In this document: positions 1 through 12,348 of the stretch, in pieces | Layout: every line of letters begins with the position of its first letter | Numbering within the stretch: the first letter of the stretch is position 1 | Assembly: GCF_020921035.1 (NCBI RefSeq) | Contig: NC_063151.1 | Coordinates: 31,874,934-31,938,933, forward strand | Source: Rhodamnia argentea | Lineage: Eukaryota > Streptophyta > Magnoliopsida > Myrtales > Myrtaceae | Direction of reading: 5' to 3' | DNA: 64,000 nt | Program-made: the position numbers and the translations under genes | Notes under the pieces: model-generated | Seen by the model: only the letters and a program-made list of their open reading frames with translations | Database searches by the model: none | What the model was told of the DNA's origin: nothing

Positions 1-599
1 GAAATATCAATGATGTTTGGACATATCAATTGAAGAAAACGAATTAGGAATAGGAAGTCTACCCATTTTCCTCTGAAATAAGTAGGGGACTAATATATAA
101 TCAATTACGAGAAATATGCAGGCACGTATGTATAAAAGACATTCAATTGTGGATACATAGTGTTGTTTCAATTCCAATCCCAGCCAAAAGCGCCGATATT
201 ACATTTAAAAGTAAAGATATCAGGCAAGATAGAGGAATATCGCCGCAAAGGACTGCCAAAGCATGACATTCAACAAAAATTTCAACCCAAGAAACAGCCA
301 GGGAAGAGTAAAAAAGTGGCTACCGTGGATCCATGTTAATTATATCACAGAGTTCAATATTAATAGCCCAGTCAGGGCCCGACAAACTGTCACTCGTGGC
401 TCTTTCTGCACAGGCTGCTGCATTATTAGCCATTGGTGGTTCCTGCCTCTTCAATTCCGGTCCTGTTTATCCACGACAACTAAAAGAAAAGAAAACGCGG
501 TCATAAACCAATAATCGAAATGAAACCTGCAAGACGTCGCAACTAAAGCAGAAAATGAGATCAAGAAGTAGCTAATGTATCTGATCATTACTAATTAGG

Positions 600-1180
600 C
601 ACCTCCAGCCCCATCCCTCAAGACTAGGTCGTTTTCAAGCAACAAATCAAGGAAAAAGCCACAGCCGTCCAGACAGCAGGCGGACCATTTTGACCAACGT
701 AATCAAGCAAATAACTCGCCGAAAAACCATAGCCTAAGGTTGAATTAGCTCGCCCATCAGCCCGATCATACCTAAAGAGAAAAAAAAAAAAAACCTACAC
801 GGAGGATCGGCAATGAGCTAAAACACTTCACAGCGACCGACCGGACTGAAAACGCAAGAAAAGCCCCAAGGGAAGCGAGCCCGAGCAACCAGGGGAAGAA
901 CCCAAACCTCGCGAATCAACTGCTGCGCTCCGACGGTCTTCCGATCGCCGGAATTCGACAATCCAGACGACTCGAATCGCGCGGTGCGACGACGAATCGG
1001 ACAGCGAGGATGCCGCGAGAAAGAAAAGGGGAGAGCGAAATCACGAGCTTGACCTAGGCGAATCGGGGATCTTCGAGGGAGCTTCCCAGCGAAGAGATCA
1101 GGAAGCAGAGCGAGATGGAAGAATGAAGAAGGAGAAGAAGAATGGATACAGACTTCTCCTTGAGGAGGTGAAAGCAGAAA
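600..1180 (-). other. Probable 5' leader of a minus-strand gene that runs off the left edge
   Basis: Read on the minus strand, this GC-richer stretch has a C/T-rich start near 1180, no long reading frame, and a plausible splice donor (GAG followed by GTTTGGG near 915). Plant 5' leaders that precede a first intron look like this. Bases 1-600 would then be intron or transcript of the same gene, and I see no coding exon there. The protein cannot be named because none of its coding sequence is visible. The alternative is a non-coding GC-richer spacer; I favour a leader because composition changes sharply at about 1200 to AT-rich, poly-A/T-rich DNA. Confidence 0.35.
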
Positions 1181-1199
1181 GAGGGAAAAGAGTCAAAGG

Positions 1200-2387
1200 C
1201 TGACAAGGGCTTCAGCCGCTTGTATGAATTGCTTTTTCCTTTTCTTTTTCTTTTTTTCGACCCCTATTTTTTCTTTTTCGAGTAAGTAAAAAAGAGAAAG
1301 TTTGGAGATTTTTTTTTCTTTATTTGAAAGATTAACACCACTACATATTTTCACTAACGGAGAATCCAAATAGTTACTCTTAAAGATAGATTTACCGTTC
1401 CTACGACTTTTTATACGGACCCGATATGGACAAGATAGACCCGACGTGAAAAATCCGCAAATATCGACAGCATTCATTTTTAATTAAAGTACCGATTTGG
1501 ACCGAGAACACCAATTTAAGATTCTTCACACGAAATGAAAACCAATCCGGGGTAAATGTTGCACAGGCATTTCAATTCGAGATTGATTTTTTTTTTTTTT
1601 TTTGCCGAGACGAAAATCCATTCGGGAGGATATTACGAGCTCGAGATTTCTTTTGGAAAATCGGTCGAGGGTAAACGGGTCACGAGAGTACCAATTGAGC
1701 GCATCGGATATCGTCTATCCTCAATTTAAATATTTACATGGAAAAGGGAAGCATGCTAACATCGTTCTCCGTCCGAAAGAAGAGAAAAGATAATGGAGTC
1801 GGTTTTAATAGTGGGGTGGTCGGAGTTCGATTTGACTAAACCTCCCACCCCCCGTCCCTATCTTTTTATGTAAATCTAGAAATAACATTAAAAATAAATT
1901 AACATATAATTCGGAAATTCATATGATATTAAAGCATCGGAAATCAATAATAAATAATTAAATATATATATAAATGTCCTTAAATGATTTTCTCGGCGGC
2001 AGCCTTTATGAGTTTATTCTCTCTCTCTCTCTCTCTCTCTTGTGAGCTGTTGACATTTTACGTTTCGTATGCGAAGGCTGTGATAAGACACCCACGACAG
2101 GCCAATCATAAGCCGCCAAATGGCAAACCGAGAGCGATTTCATTGGCTCGTGACCGACGCGACGACGATGGGGGTATTACGATTGTTCCTTTCCCCTTTG
2201 TAGGTAGGGGTCGGGGTTCCAGAAGGTCTCCGGGTTTGACTTTTCTTGATGGCGAAACGACGAGCCGTAGTAAAGCTAAGCGCGTCATCTACGTTTTGGT
2301 CATTGGCCTAGTGTGGAACCGCGGATTTTTATGTGCTCGACTTATATGCAAACAAAATGAGCTTCGTTAGACACGGGAGAATTACTA
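1200..2387. other. AT-rich spacer with a CT microsatellite
   Basis: No gene is recognisable. The stretch has long T and A runs, and a CT dinucleotide repeat of about 11 units at 2019-2041. A 128-residue open frame over 1984-2370 begins in that microsatellite and resembles nothing I know. The spacer is probably the promoter side of the left-edge minus-strand gene. Confidence 0.4.
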
Positions 2388-2860
2388 AAAAAAAAAAAAT
2401 CCTAAATTTATTATAATTATGTCAATTCAGTCTTTTTTTTTTTTTTGTTGCTCGTTATGTGCTCATTCCGTGTTAAACTTTTTATATTTGTGTCGATTTA
2501 GTTCATTCAAACAATTTTGACCTAAAATTACCGATATGAACACCAATGATCCTACGTTACGCGGTCGACGTTGACGTTGACATTTTTAAATAATTTTGTT
2601 AATTTTTAGTTTTTTTTTTTTTTTGGTCTACCTTTTTCGAGCCCCTTCACTTAGGGCTAGCGAGGGCGGGAAAAAAGTAACGAAAAAGAAAAGAACAAAA
2701 ATTATGTAAAATTCAACATATTATTACGATATTAATTTAAAATGTACACGTCGGCGTTGACGGTCCTATCTACGTGACATCGGCAGTTTACGGTAAAACC
2801 GAGTCGGATGAACCGAATTGTCACAAATGCAATATATTTAAGATTTTGTGGGTAAATTTT
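2388..2860. mobile_element. Fold-back element, family B (GTCAATTCAGTC type)
   Basis: The left part reads toward the centre like the reverse complement of the right part: a CCTAAATTTATT...GTCAATTC stretch near 2400 is matched by the reverse complement of bases near 2815-2855. The centre is poly-A/T-rich. There is no coding capacity. Similar arms occur at about 13.05-13.6, 14.76-15.28 and 47.93-48.23 kb. A clear target duplication was not found, so the ends are approximate. Confidence 0.5.
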
Positions 2861-2892
2861 CCTGTTATCGTATGCTTCACAATACTTGTTAA

Positions 2893-3289
2893 GAGAAAAT
2901 AACACAAATGGTCCACGAACTTTGTTCCAATATGTAATGCGATATATGAACTTTTAATTTGACCAATAGAATCCCGAAACTTTAGCTCGATGTGTAATAT
3001 GGTCCATGAACTTTCGGAACATGTTCAATTTAGTCCATGAACTACAAAAAAATATTTAATGTCATCCTTGAACATGAATCAATGGAAGGACTATATTAAA
3101 ATTCTTATTATAGTTCGGAGACTAAGTTGAACATGTTCCAAAATTTCAAGGATTCTATTGATCAAATTAAAAATTCAGGGACCACATCGCATAAAGTTAA
3201 AGTTCATGATCCATATTGGTCAAATTAAAAGTTCAAAAACTACATTACACATCGAGTGAAAGTTCAAGGACTCTTTGTGTCATTATCCC
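2893..3289. mobile_element. Small TIR fold-back element, family A, with 10-bp target duplication
   Basis: The element is about 397 bp. The left end GAGAAAATAACACAAATGG and the right end, read in reverse complement (GGGATAATGACACAAAGAG), are imperfect terminal inverted repeats, and the arms repeat the phrase 'ggtccatgaactttt' in both directions. TACTTGTTAA directly flanks both sides (2883-2892 and 3290-3299), a perfect 10-bp duplication. A 9-11 bp duplication is typical of Mutator-like transposition, so this is best called a non-autonomous MULE-type element. It encodes nothing. Related copies are at about 13.87-14.33 and 27.48-27.84 kb. Confidence 0.75.
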
Positions 3290-3299
3290 TACTTGTTAA

Positions 3300-5493
3300 A
3301 CATGCTTGATTTGTAATAAACGATTCTCTAAAGTATTGAGTACAAATTGTATGGCCATAATCGATGCATGAGAAACAGCAAAATGTCTCAATTGATCATT
3401 CGATGAGTAATATCGCAACACTCAGGTCAAAATCCGATGCTCGCTTCGAAATCGGTGTGTGAACGGCTGGCGGGAGTTGGGCCAACATTTAGCGATTGTG
3501 GGGGCAGTGGCGAACTCCAATTTTTAGCGCCTGAAATGGAATCAAAGGAAGTCAACGGCCCCCCGTTCATCGATTCCACATTGCGCCGTGGTTGACTGGG
3601 GAATTTGGTGGAATCCCAATCCCCACATTGTCATTTCGACATTGAGCAGAAAGCTTCTAGATTTGGCCATGACATGACTATTCTCAAAGACGAATTGCAA
3701 GTCTCGTACACACAGGTCGTTCTTCAAGCACAATCATTCCATCGTAGTAGATATCGACAACCACTTCCTCCTTAACTTCCCCCACGTATATATGGTCACC
3801 TCGTCTTTAAATGAGTAATTGCCTCTATGTTCTTGTCGTAAACATACACAAAAGAAGACCTTTGACGTCAATTTGCAATCATCAAGAAGTTTATTCTCAA
3901 GATCATGACATCGATAGTGAGAAATTATTAGAATAGTCATCGCTCATGCAATCACTCTATTTATGAACCGTCATATACTCAAAAGTCATCTCGAAAGTTC
4001 CACACCTACTTGAAATACACATCGTCTCTTAGAAGAAGAAGTTCCTTAAAGGGTTGCAAACCTTGTAGCTCAACACGAAATTAATTCAATAAATTGACTG
4101 TCCAAGCAAGCGGTTCTCATGATAGTTTGAGCAGAAAGGCCAGCAAAAAAGAGCGGCCACGCGATTGTTTCTACGCCATGTGGTGACCCGGCGTCACTTT
4201 ATATTTTTGAGTTAGACCTCTAATGCATGATCCAAGAATTGACAAATACTTGATAATGCTCATGGTAATGTGACTTATGTCATAAACACCACTACTTATC
4301 AACCGATTTTCCCCACACATCACAGGAGTTGTACGGCAAGCCGATGATGTCCAGTCAAATTGATACTGGGATGTCAGATGTACGAGGCTAATGCACGATG
4401 ATAAATACCCTTTAAAAAGATCAAGAGCCAGTCATGCTGCAACCAAGAGAAGATATTCTTTGTATAAGCGAAGATCTCTTTCCATCATGTATTAAACTAG
4501 CCTTGTCTACATCTCACTCAATCGCCGATTCTACAATGGGATACTAACTCAACAGTACAAGTTACGTCCACCAATACGATCAATCTCTCTATCAACAGAG
4601 GGGAAAAAAAGAAACGTAAAGGACTAAAATTAAGCTGCGCTTGATGTGACAATTAGGATTAATGAAGGCATTCCAAATTAGTGAAGTTTCGATTTGAAAA
4701 GGAAGTGATTATAGATTAAACATTAAGTTCAAAATTAGAGTAGGTTGAACTAAGAGGAATAATGTAAACCTGCAACCGAGGATCATTGAACCTTTCATTG
4801 GCCGAATACGATTAGGGGTTGAACTGACAAAGTTCCAACACATCACCGTTTTCCAAAAGAAACAAAAAAACAATAATAACTATACCCGAGCTCTTTTGTT
4901 TTGGTCAAACTATACGCGAGCTTCTTGTTTTCGGGTCAAACTATACGCGAGCATAAGCCGTGAGAAATGGTCAAAAAGTCAAACACATTAACGTCAACCG
5001 TAATGTCACATCCAGGGGCGGTGTCGGGCCAACATCACCAGCGAATTGACCGAAGAAAGTTCCCAAGAAATTCATTGCAACCACACAGAGAAAGTGAGAA
5101 TTCCTGTGTTGTTAAGATTCGACCAAGGGAAACATTATCCTCTCGGCCCATGGTCCACCGATATACTCCCAACCACATTCAGGCTACAAATAGACCGAGA
5201 GAATGCAACCCGTAGTTTCAGCGAGGCTAATGAGCAGATGTGAGCCGTGAACCTACCATCCTAATTCTGCTATTGTCAAAATAAACAAAAAAAGCACCAT
5301 CGCGTGGCTTCCACCGTCCAGGAATAAAAGAGCGATCGGTGGCAACATAGGTCGTCATTCCCAGAAGAGAGAACAGTTGCAAGGAATATCGGAAATTTTA
5401 TTGAAGAACCAGCAGAGCTGTCACATATTCCAGCAATGTACCTATGTACTCAGACCAGCATAATATTAAGACTCCCATAATTCATTTACTTCA
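3300..5493. other. Spacer and likely 3' UTR of the NAC gene
   Basis: No gene could be supported here. Short open frames (for example around 3542-3940 and 4967-5243) have no recognisable domains. The roughly 200 bases just left of 5494 probably belong to the 3' UTR of the minus-strand NAC gene; no clear polyadenylation signal was chosen. Confidence 0.35.
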
Positions 5494-8400
5494 TCAAGAC
5501 GCACACCGTTCCCATAATCTCATACTTCCTATCAACACCCCTAAAATAGCAACCAACACACCAATAACAGAAAGCAAGAACAATCCCCTCCTACCGGACG
5601 TAACGATTGCATCGCCTTTAACAGCACTCGCATCTGTGGAAACAGAATATATTTTCAACCTACTGAAGCTGGACATCCTACCCAGAGCTCGACTTACAAT
5701 TGCATTCTCAGAAGCTGATGCAGGAGTGGTTGGTATTGAGTCCACAAAAGCCCAAAGAGCCGAAGAGAATTCACTCATCACACCACCACCCTCTTCGATT
5801 GGGCTTTGACTTGATTCACTGGGCAAGCTACTAGAACCGTTTACAAAACCTGAAAACAAATGCAAAATGACCACCGAATCAGCGCCAGCTGACTCGAAAT
5901 ACAACTCCCTCGGGAGAGAAAAGCACCGAGGATAACACGTCACACTCAATTAACCAGCAGTATGTAAAGAGAATACTTGTGCTAGAGGAGCTCATGGAGC
6001 TAGCACCAAATCTCTTTTGCATTTCAACATATGGACTGTGACAGTTCTACCAATACCATCCATCCCATCAGGAGCTTTGTGTGGATGGAGAATGGAGAGA
6101 GCCACTTTGTCCACAATAGAAACAAAGACACAGAACTCAGTGGTAGCTAAGAAAATCAACAATATCAGATCTTGTGTAACCATGTACCTGAAGGACACGG
6201 TTGGACCTCCTGGACAATTTCAGCTGAGGTATAACCTTCAATTGTTTGCTCATGCACCCACAACTGACTGGTAGTCTGATCAACGGCATTTGAGATAGGA
6301 GGTTGCTGCTGGTGGTTATATTGGTTCATTAAACCATTATCAAAACAATTAATCTGACTAGTCCCACCATCTTCCTGATCCATGGATCCAATGTCACGAA
6401 GAAACATATCCGCATCACGAAACATATCAAATTCACTGAACCCATCGAAATCATCAAACTGTGGATCTTGCGCAGGTTTCTCCAAAGCACAGAAAGAGGG
6501 GTCACTATTGATGAGATCATCAATTTCCAGGAAGTCCTCGCTTACACGAGTCTCCAAGGTACCGCATTCAGGAGCACACGTCTCAGAAGCTTCTTGCAAT
6601 TGTTGCCACTGGGATGCTCCAAGCTGGGTTAGCTCAAAGTTGGCCACACTTTCATCCCGCGGAGCACTCAGACCATATGCAAAGAGTGGCTCTGAAGTGA
6701 CTAGTTCTTGGGATGACGGATCTACCAATGTACTTTGTGTTTCTTCTTCCTAGAAAAAAACATGAAATATCAGTTGCGCACTGAAACATAACATCAAATA
6801 TAATCAATAAATTTTCAAACACGAAATAGTCGGTCAAAAAGTACGAAACTGATCCACAGATGCAACTAATCCATTTCCTCATCCAATACCAACACCTTTT
6901 TCCACTTTAACAGTCTATTTTATTCCTAGATAAGAGCCAACTACCCAACTACTAACATTTGAAAGCAGAAGCCTTTCCTTGTATTATACCCACTATAGAG
7001 GTTGAACCTAAAGCAAGTTACAGGACACTGCATGCATCCCAATTAGAACATACTTGTTGGAATTACAAGAAGGATGAAATTGGCACTGCAGTTTCTATGA
7101 CACAACCAACCAGTATAACATTCCAGAATCAAAATTAAACAAGGCAATTGTGAACAAGAAGTGGAGTATCTAATAATTAAACAGCCAAACCAGCATACTA
7201 CTGAAGGATAAAACTGATTGAAGAACCAACCTGGGGTAACATATAACCACTATTATGATACCGTGGTTGCTCAAGTTCAGGCCCCTCAGCAATTTCGTTA
7301 AAGAACTCTTCAATATCATTTGGTGGAGGCAGGACCTGACTGTTGTTACCCACATTGTCTACTGAAGAAACTGGAGAAAGTTGTTTAGGACAGATCTCCT
7401 GACTAACAACCTTTGTTACAGCAGAGTAATCATCATCTGCCCAGTCTTCCTCCTTAAATGGTGCCCCATATTGCTCTCCATTCTTTGGTCCAGGTCCACT
7501 TTTCTTGAAAGCCTTATAGAGAGCATAATAGTCCTAGCAATATTAAGAGAACAAGCTTCAGGATAGATGAAAACTAAAGAAGGAAACTGGTAATCTGGCA
7601 CGTCCTCAAGTGGCATACCTGCACATTTTGGCATCTCTTGAGCTCCTCTTCATCCAGAGTATATTCATGCATCACCCAGTCAGTTCGTTCCCCGTTAGGT
7701 GCTCGACCTTTGTAAAAGACTAGGGTTTTCTTCACTCCAACAGCACGGCCATTAGATGTAATGATACGATCTTTTCCTGTTGCTTTCCAATATCCATGTC
7801 TGGTTGCTCTATTTGACCTCGCTGCATTAGGATATTTCCTGTCTCTGTGACTGAAAAAGAACCACTGCCTATCCCCACTCTTCAACAAAGATTGGCCTGC
7901 ATCAAAATTTCATGTCAGGAAGCTGTTGTGTTAGCAGATCCATAAGTCGGAACTTTGGAGGCAACTCACGGGAGCCACACAAAAATTTGAAAAGTTCTTC
8001 TGAAAGGTTTCTTGAGAAGTTCAGGAATAAACAATTGAGAATTAACAAGACTATTGAGTAGAAAAAAAAGCACACAATAAGCAAATCTATGTCATCCTAC
8101 ACAATATAACAAACCTGTGCCACCCTTCATCATCAACTTTCCTACTCTACTATTTTCCGTACAGAACAAAACCATCAGTGACAGGAGACTGATTTCAGCA
8201 TAAAAGGCCTTCAAGCAAGATCGATAAGAAATAAGAAAGAAAAAAAGAACTAAACACGACAAGTTGATGACAAGAGGACAAGTTACCCACGAAAAATGAA
8301 ACAACTAAATGCAAAACGATTTTTTCTATGAAACTGTTGCTAGACTAAGGCTGCATTTGTTTCACGGGAAAGCTCAAGATTTGGAAAACATTTTTCGAAA

Positions 8401-9256
8401 AATGATTGGTTATATCTCCTAGAAAAATTAGTCAAACAAAAAAAAATATTTTCATCATAGATAACAATCTATGCCTAGTAATTTTCATGGGTGATAAAAA
8501 TATTTTGCATTCATTCTTTTTGGTACACTACACAAGTGATTATTTTTTGGAAAATGTTTTCTAAATCTTGAGTTTTCCGCTTTCCCTGAAAGAAAGCCAA
8601 GACAAAGCTTTGGCTGAACCAAGCCACTGCTAGGGATGTTTGGCATAAAATTACAGGAAAGTGCTCACCATACTAAGGCTTCACAAGTTCATGAACTTAG
8701 ATGCGTACACAGACGCATGAAAATGGCATCACCCAAATGTAAGCCACCTCTCCAACTATCATCAACCACCACCACTCACTCTTAATCAGCTAGCCGACGA
8801 CACCCCATAACTTCTTCTGACAAAAAGACAAAAACACGCCAAAAATGGAGACAACACCATGAACCCACCCCAGAACCCACGATCGAAAGCGCCAGTGCAG
8901 ACATACAAACATAGAATAAACACAAAAGAACACCATGATCGGTGTAAAAGGCGTCTCCGACTATGTACAGATCAAGTCAACGCAGACAAGCGAAAGCAGG
9001 ACAGAACACGCAAAAAAAAAAAAAAAGGAGGGGGCGCAATCAAGCAGCAGATTCAATTACCAGGTAACTCCTCAGGATCCCACTTGTAGACATCGAGCTC
9101 GGATATGATGTTCAGCCGCAGCTTGCGCCTGCAGATCTTCCTCTTAAGATAATACAGCACGAGCTCCTCATCGGTCGGGTGGAACCTGAACCCCGGAGGC
9201 CAGGAGGACTTCTCGCCGCTTCGGTCCACCGGCGACGCATCCGTGTCGACCGTCAT
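5494..9256 (-). CDS. NAC017: Membrane-tethered NAC transcription factor, NAC017/NAC016 type
   Basis: Five coding exons are read on the minus strand: 9256-9061, 7896-7619, 7533-7231, 6749-6188 and 5849-5494. They give 564 residues, close to the family's roughly 557. The NAC DNA-binding domain runs from about residue 19 ([19 protein letters not shown]) through the WKATGKDR and [12 protein letters not shown] motifs to about residue 168. An acidic, Gln-rich activation region with FLEIDDLI follows. A hydrophobic segment at about 535-556 sits eight residues from the C-terminus and would anchor the factor in the ER membrane. Family members are released by proteolysis on mitochondrial stress and then activate retrograde genes such as alternative oxidase. 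The first in-frame ATG is 9256. The first intron (1.16 kb) holds a hAT-like MITE. I cannot separate NAC016 from NAC017. Confidence 0.9.
8350..8599. mobile_element. hAT-like MITE in the first intron of the NAC gene
   Basis: The element is about 250 bp with inverted arms: the left arm has GGGAAAGCTCAAGATTTGG and the right arm in reverse complement has GGGAAAGCGGAAAACTCAAG then ATTTAGAAAACATTTTCC. It is flanked by AGACTAAG (8342-8349) and AGACAAAG (8600-8607), an 8-bp duplication with one mismatch, the size produced by hAT transposases. It has no coding capacity. It lies inside intron 1 of the NAC gene and seems to leave the splice sites untouched. Confidence 0.65.
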
Positions 9257-10548
9257 CGCCGATTCGCCCTCAGGATCGACTGCCTTCACGCCGACGAGAG
9301 ATCGGACGAAGGAGGGAGGTGTGGGGGTGGGAGAAAAGAGCGGAATACTAGTAGCACAGCAGGTGGCGTGGACTGAAGGAGTGAGGAGAGAGTGATTTGG
9401 GCGGAGTGACGATGGATGATCGGGGAGGACGAAACGAAACCCTAGCAGAGGCCGCTGGGAAAGCGGAGGAGGAGGACGGGAGATTTGCAAGATATGATTT
9501 TTACGGGGTGGGGGGGTGTTTTTGGTTAAGCGATTCGTCAGTCAAATAAGGCGGATGCGAAACTTCCATGCAATGGGGCTCAATTCTTGGAATTTTTTTC
9601 TTCTTCCTTTCTCTTTATTTTTCATGTATTACTGTTTAACTAACTATTCATTAGTTGGCTTAAAACTTGTCGCGGAAGCCTTATCAGATTTTAAGTTGGA
9701 TTTGCATCGTCAAGAAAGATGCGTAAAGGATGTGAATTTTCCTCAAACATTCTTTGCTTTAAGGCTACATTCGGTCATCGTAATTTCTAGACATGATATG
9801 ATTGGACTATGAAATCGAGAAATTTCGCTATGTCCTATCAATTATTTGGTGGCTCGCAATAACAAAATCGGGTATTTTCACATCATATTTTATCTATTGT
9901 GCAAGCACCAAACACAATACATGATAAATTTTATCCTATCTTAAATTTTATCTCGACAACCAAATACGGCCTAAATGATTTGGTAGGATTTGGTAGGATG
10001 AGATGACATATATGGCGATGTGGCTTGGGTTAGGACTGCATAATTAAGGCACCAGCTGGCAATTTACAATTTCGACGTGGTTATACCATTAAGAATTCAC
10101 ATCTCATCGTTTTAAGAAAATTTAATTGCGTGTCGAATGGAATTATTCATCTTAAATCACGGTAAAAGGTTAAAATTAAAAGGCACATCCACCCTGACTT
10201 TCACCGATACAAATAAAATCAGTTGCGTTATTTCTCGCGGTTCCGTAAAATTACATTCTGGCCACATCACTATCGCACGACAAATGTCCAAGAACTGTTT
10301 TCCAGTCACTGACGTCATCTGTCGGTCACCCTCCACTCTCTTTACTTTCTCTCTCCTCCCTTTATATCCCGAAAATCTGTTTTCCAATTTGACCAAAAAA
10401 CAATTAGTTATCTTTTAGGGAAAAAAAAATATTCTCCGCGTTAAACTCCAAGCAAATATTGCTATTAAACATAGAATTAGGTCTTCTGTCAACGGTTACC
10501 GATTACAAATTCTAAAAATCTAATATTCTGGACCTGTAAATTTGTAAT
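9257..10548. other. NAC leader and promoter region with one MITE-like repeat
   Basis: Bases just above 9256 are a C/T-rich leader on the minus strand and likely contain the transcription start of the NAC gene. At about 9763-9975 lies a repeat whose ends mirror each other: AGGCTACATTCGGTCATCG on the left and, in reverse complement, AGGCCGTATTTGGTTGTCG on the right. This is typical of a small hAT-like MITE, but no clean target duplication was found. Nothing else is recognised. Confidence 0.45.
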
Positions 10549-10559
10549 CGGAGATTAAC

Positions 10560-11407
10560 GAGAGAAGAACACTAAAAGAAGTAGTGTACGGTGCTCACTT
10601 TAACGTCAAAAATTGCTGCCGGATCACTTAAGTGTCAAATGGAAAAAAAAAAATTGATCACTTAAATGCCTTCAATGAGATATTCTAGCCAAAATTAATA
10701 TGCGGCATTTATAATTAAATTTGTAATATAAAGTGGTATTATTTTAAAAAAATTAAGTCCGCATGGACTTCTCAACTTAAAAAAAAAACTTAAAAAATTT
10801 AAATTAGAATTAAAAAAATTGCTACAAACTAATTTTTAAAAATTTAAATAATAAGCTTAAATATTTAACAAAAAATTTTAAAAAGGAGATAAATTAAAAA
10901 TTTTAAAAAAATTAAACAAGGGGGAAAACAATTTAAAATTTATAAAAAATTCTCGCCGCCTGTTTCTTCTCACCCCTCCTTTTTTTTTTTAATTTTTTAT
11001 CTTTATTTATTTATTTTTAAGCATATTTTTCAATTTAATTTAAATAAATTTTGTATTTAAAAAATAGTTTTTACCAAATTGTTAAATATAATTTTGTTTT
11101 TTTGTTTTTTAATTAAGGGAAGGATTCGCTTTAATTTTCAAATCTCATTTTATTTTTGGAATTTTAACCTTTTTTTTAATCTAATTAAGTTTGTAATTTT
11201 TATTTTTTATTATGTTTTCCACTTTTATCTTTTTTTTAATTGCTGACTAGACCTCCAATGAGTCACGTCAGCTCCAAAAATTAATAAAAAAAATATCACG
11301 TCGGATTTTCGGCCAAACAAATTGGAATTGACATTTAAGTGATCATTTAAAAAAATTGACACTTAAGTGATCTAATGAAAATTTTTTACACCCTAGTGTT
11401 CTCCTCC
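10560..11407. mobile_element. Non-autonomous MULE-type fold-back element with perfect 11-bp target duplication
   Basis: The element is about 848 bp. The left end GAGAGAAGAACACTA pairs with the right end read in reverse complement, GGAGGAGAACACTA. Farther in, ATCACTTAAGTGTCAA and GATCACTTAAATG recur in both arms, giving terminal inverted repeats that extend over about 110 bases. CGGAGATTAAC occurs immediately outside both ends (10549-10559 and 11408-11418). The centre is very AT-rich and encodes nothing. The long arms plus the 9-11 bp duplication size indicate Mutator-like mobilisation by an enzyme encoded elsewhere. The perfect duplication suggests a fairly recent insertion. Confidence 0.8.
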
Positions 11408-11418
11408 CGGAGATTAAC

Positions 11419-12341
11419 AATGCACATGTTTCGTATAATTGGTCAACTCTACATATCAAATATCGCCATGAGATTATTATTTAGTACAAAATAATATGGG
11501 AGGTTTGGATATTATATACCAGAGCCCATGACCGATTTGAAAATCATAGAAAGTTAATGGGACGTACTTGAAAAACCTTACCAAGATGTTTCTAACGCCT
11601 GATTTGATGGAGCAACATCACCCCGTCACGGAAAGGAGTTCGCTAGTTAAAAGTAACGGATTCTCTTCATCCGAATGTTAGTTTCAAAAAGTTATATATA
11701 CATTCAAATCAAATTGATTTAACAGTTGGTAGGAGTGTCCAAATCTAAAGTTTGATTTTATTTTTAAAAAAATTAAATCCTAATTTAAAACTCGCTCATC
11801 TCATTTGAAACTCTCACTCTCACATCGGTCTCTCCATCTCCAACTCACGGTTTTGATTCCTACCGACTTATGACCTCAACTATTAACTCTCATCGACTCA
11901 CGACCGCGCCTCCTACCACTTCTCGTCTCCCTCTCTGACTCTTTGTTGCCTCCATGTGTTGATTCATTTTCTTAAACGATACAAGCGATTATTTAATATT
12001 TTTTTCAAATCATTAATTTTTCTTGAAATGAAAGGACCCTAATTTCAGTTTTCGAAACTAAATTCGTATAAAATTGCACGTGTTGTATAGAAAAAAAAAG
12101 AAAGGTTGCGTGTAATGTAAGCGGTCAACGAGAGTTTGCTTGCATCATTCGGAAAGTGCAGATAAATTTCATCCAACACTACCGTCCGTAGAAATTGGGC
12201 AACGTGCCTGACTTTTTCTTCTCATTTCTGCGTTAGAAGAAAGCAATATGTTCCCGAATCCTTCCAACCTTAAAACGAAGTTGATAGATCGGCCTTCCTA
12301 GTCCTAAATGTTAAGGTAAAGGGCCGAACTTCTTTTGTGAA
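11419..12341. other. AT-rich spacer
   Basis: No gene, RNA or clear repeat boundary is seen. Short C/T-rich runs near 11800-11940 look like simple low-complexity sequence. Confidence 0.4.
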
Positions 12342-12348
12342 AATCTAT

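Noticed and set aside
5444-5809. Plus-strand 121-codon frame over the last NAC exon
   Set aside because: Antisense to the conserved NAC C-terminus and membrane anchor.
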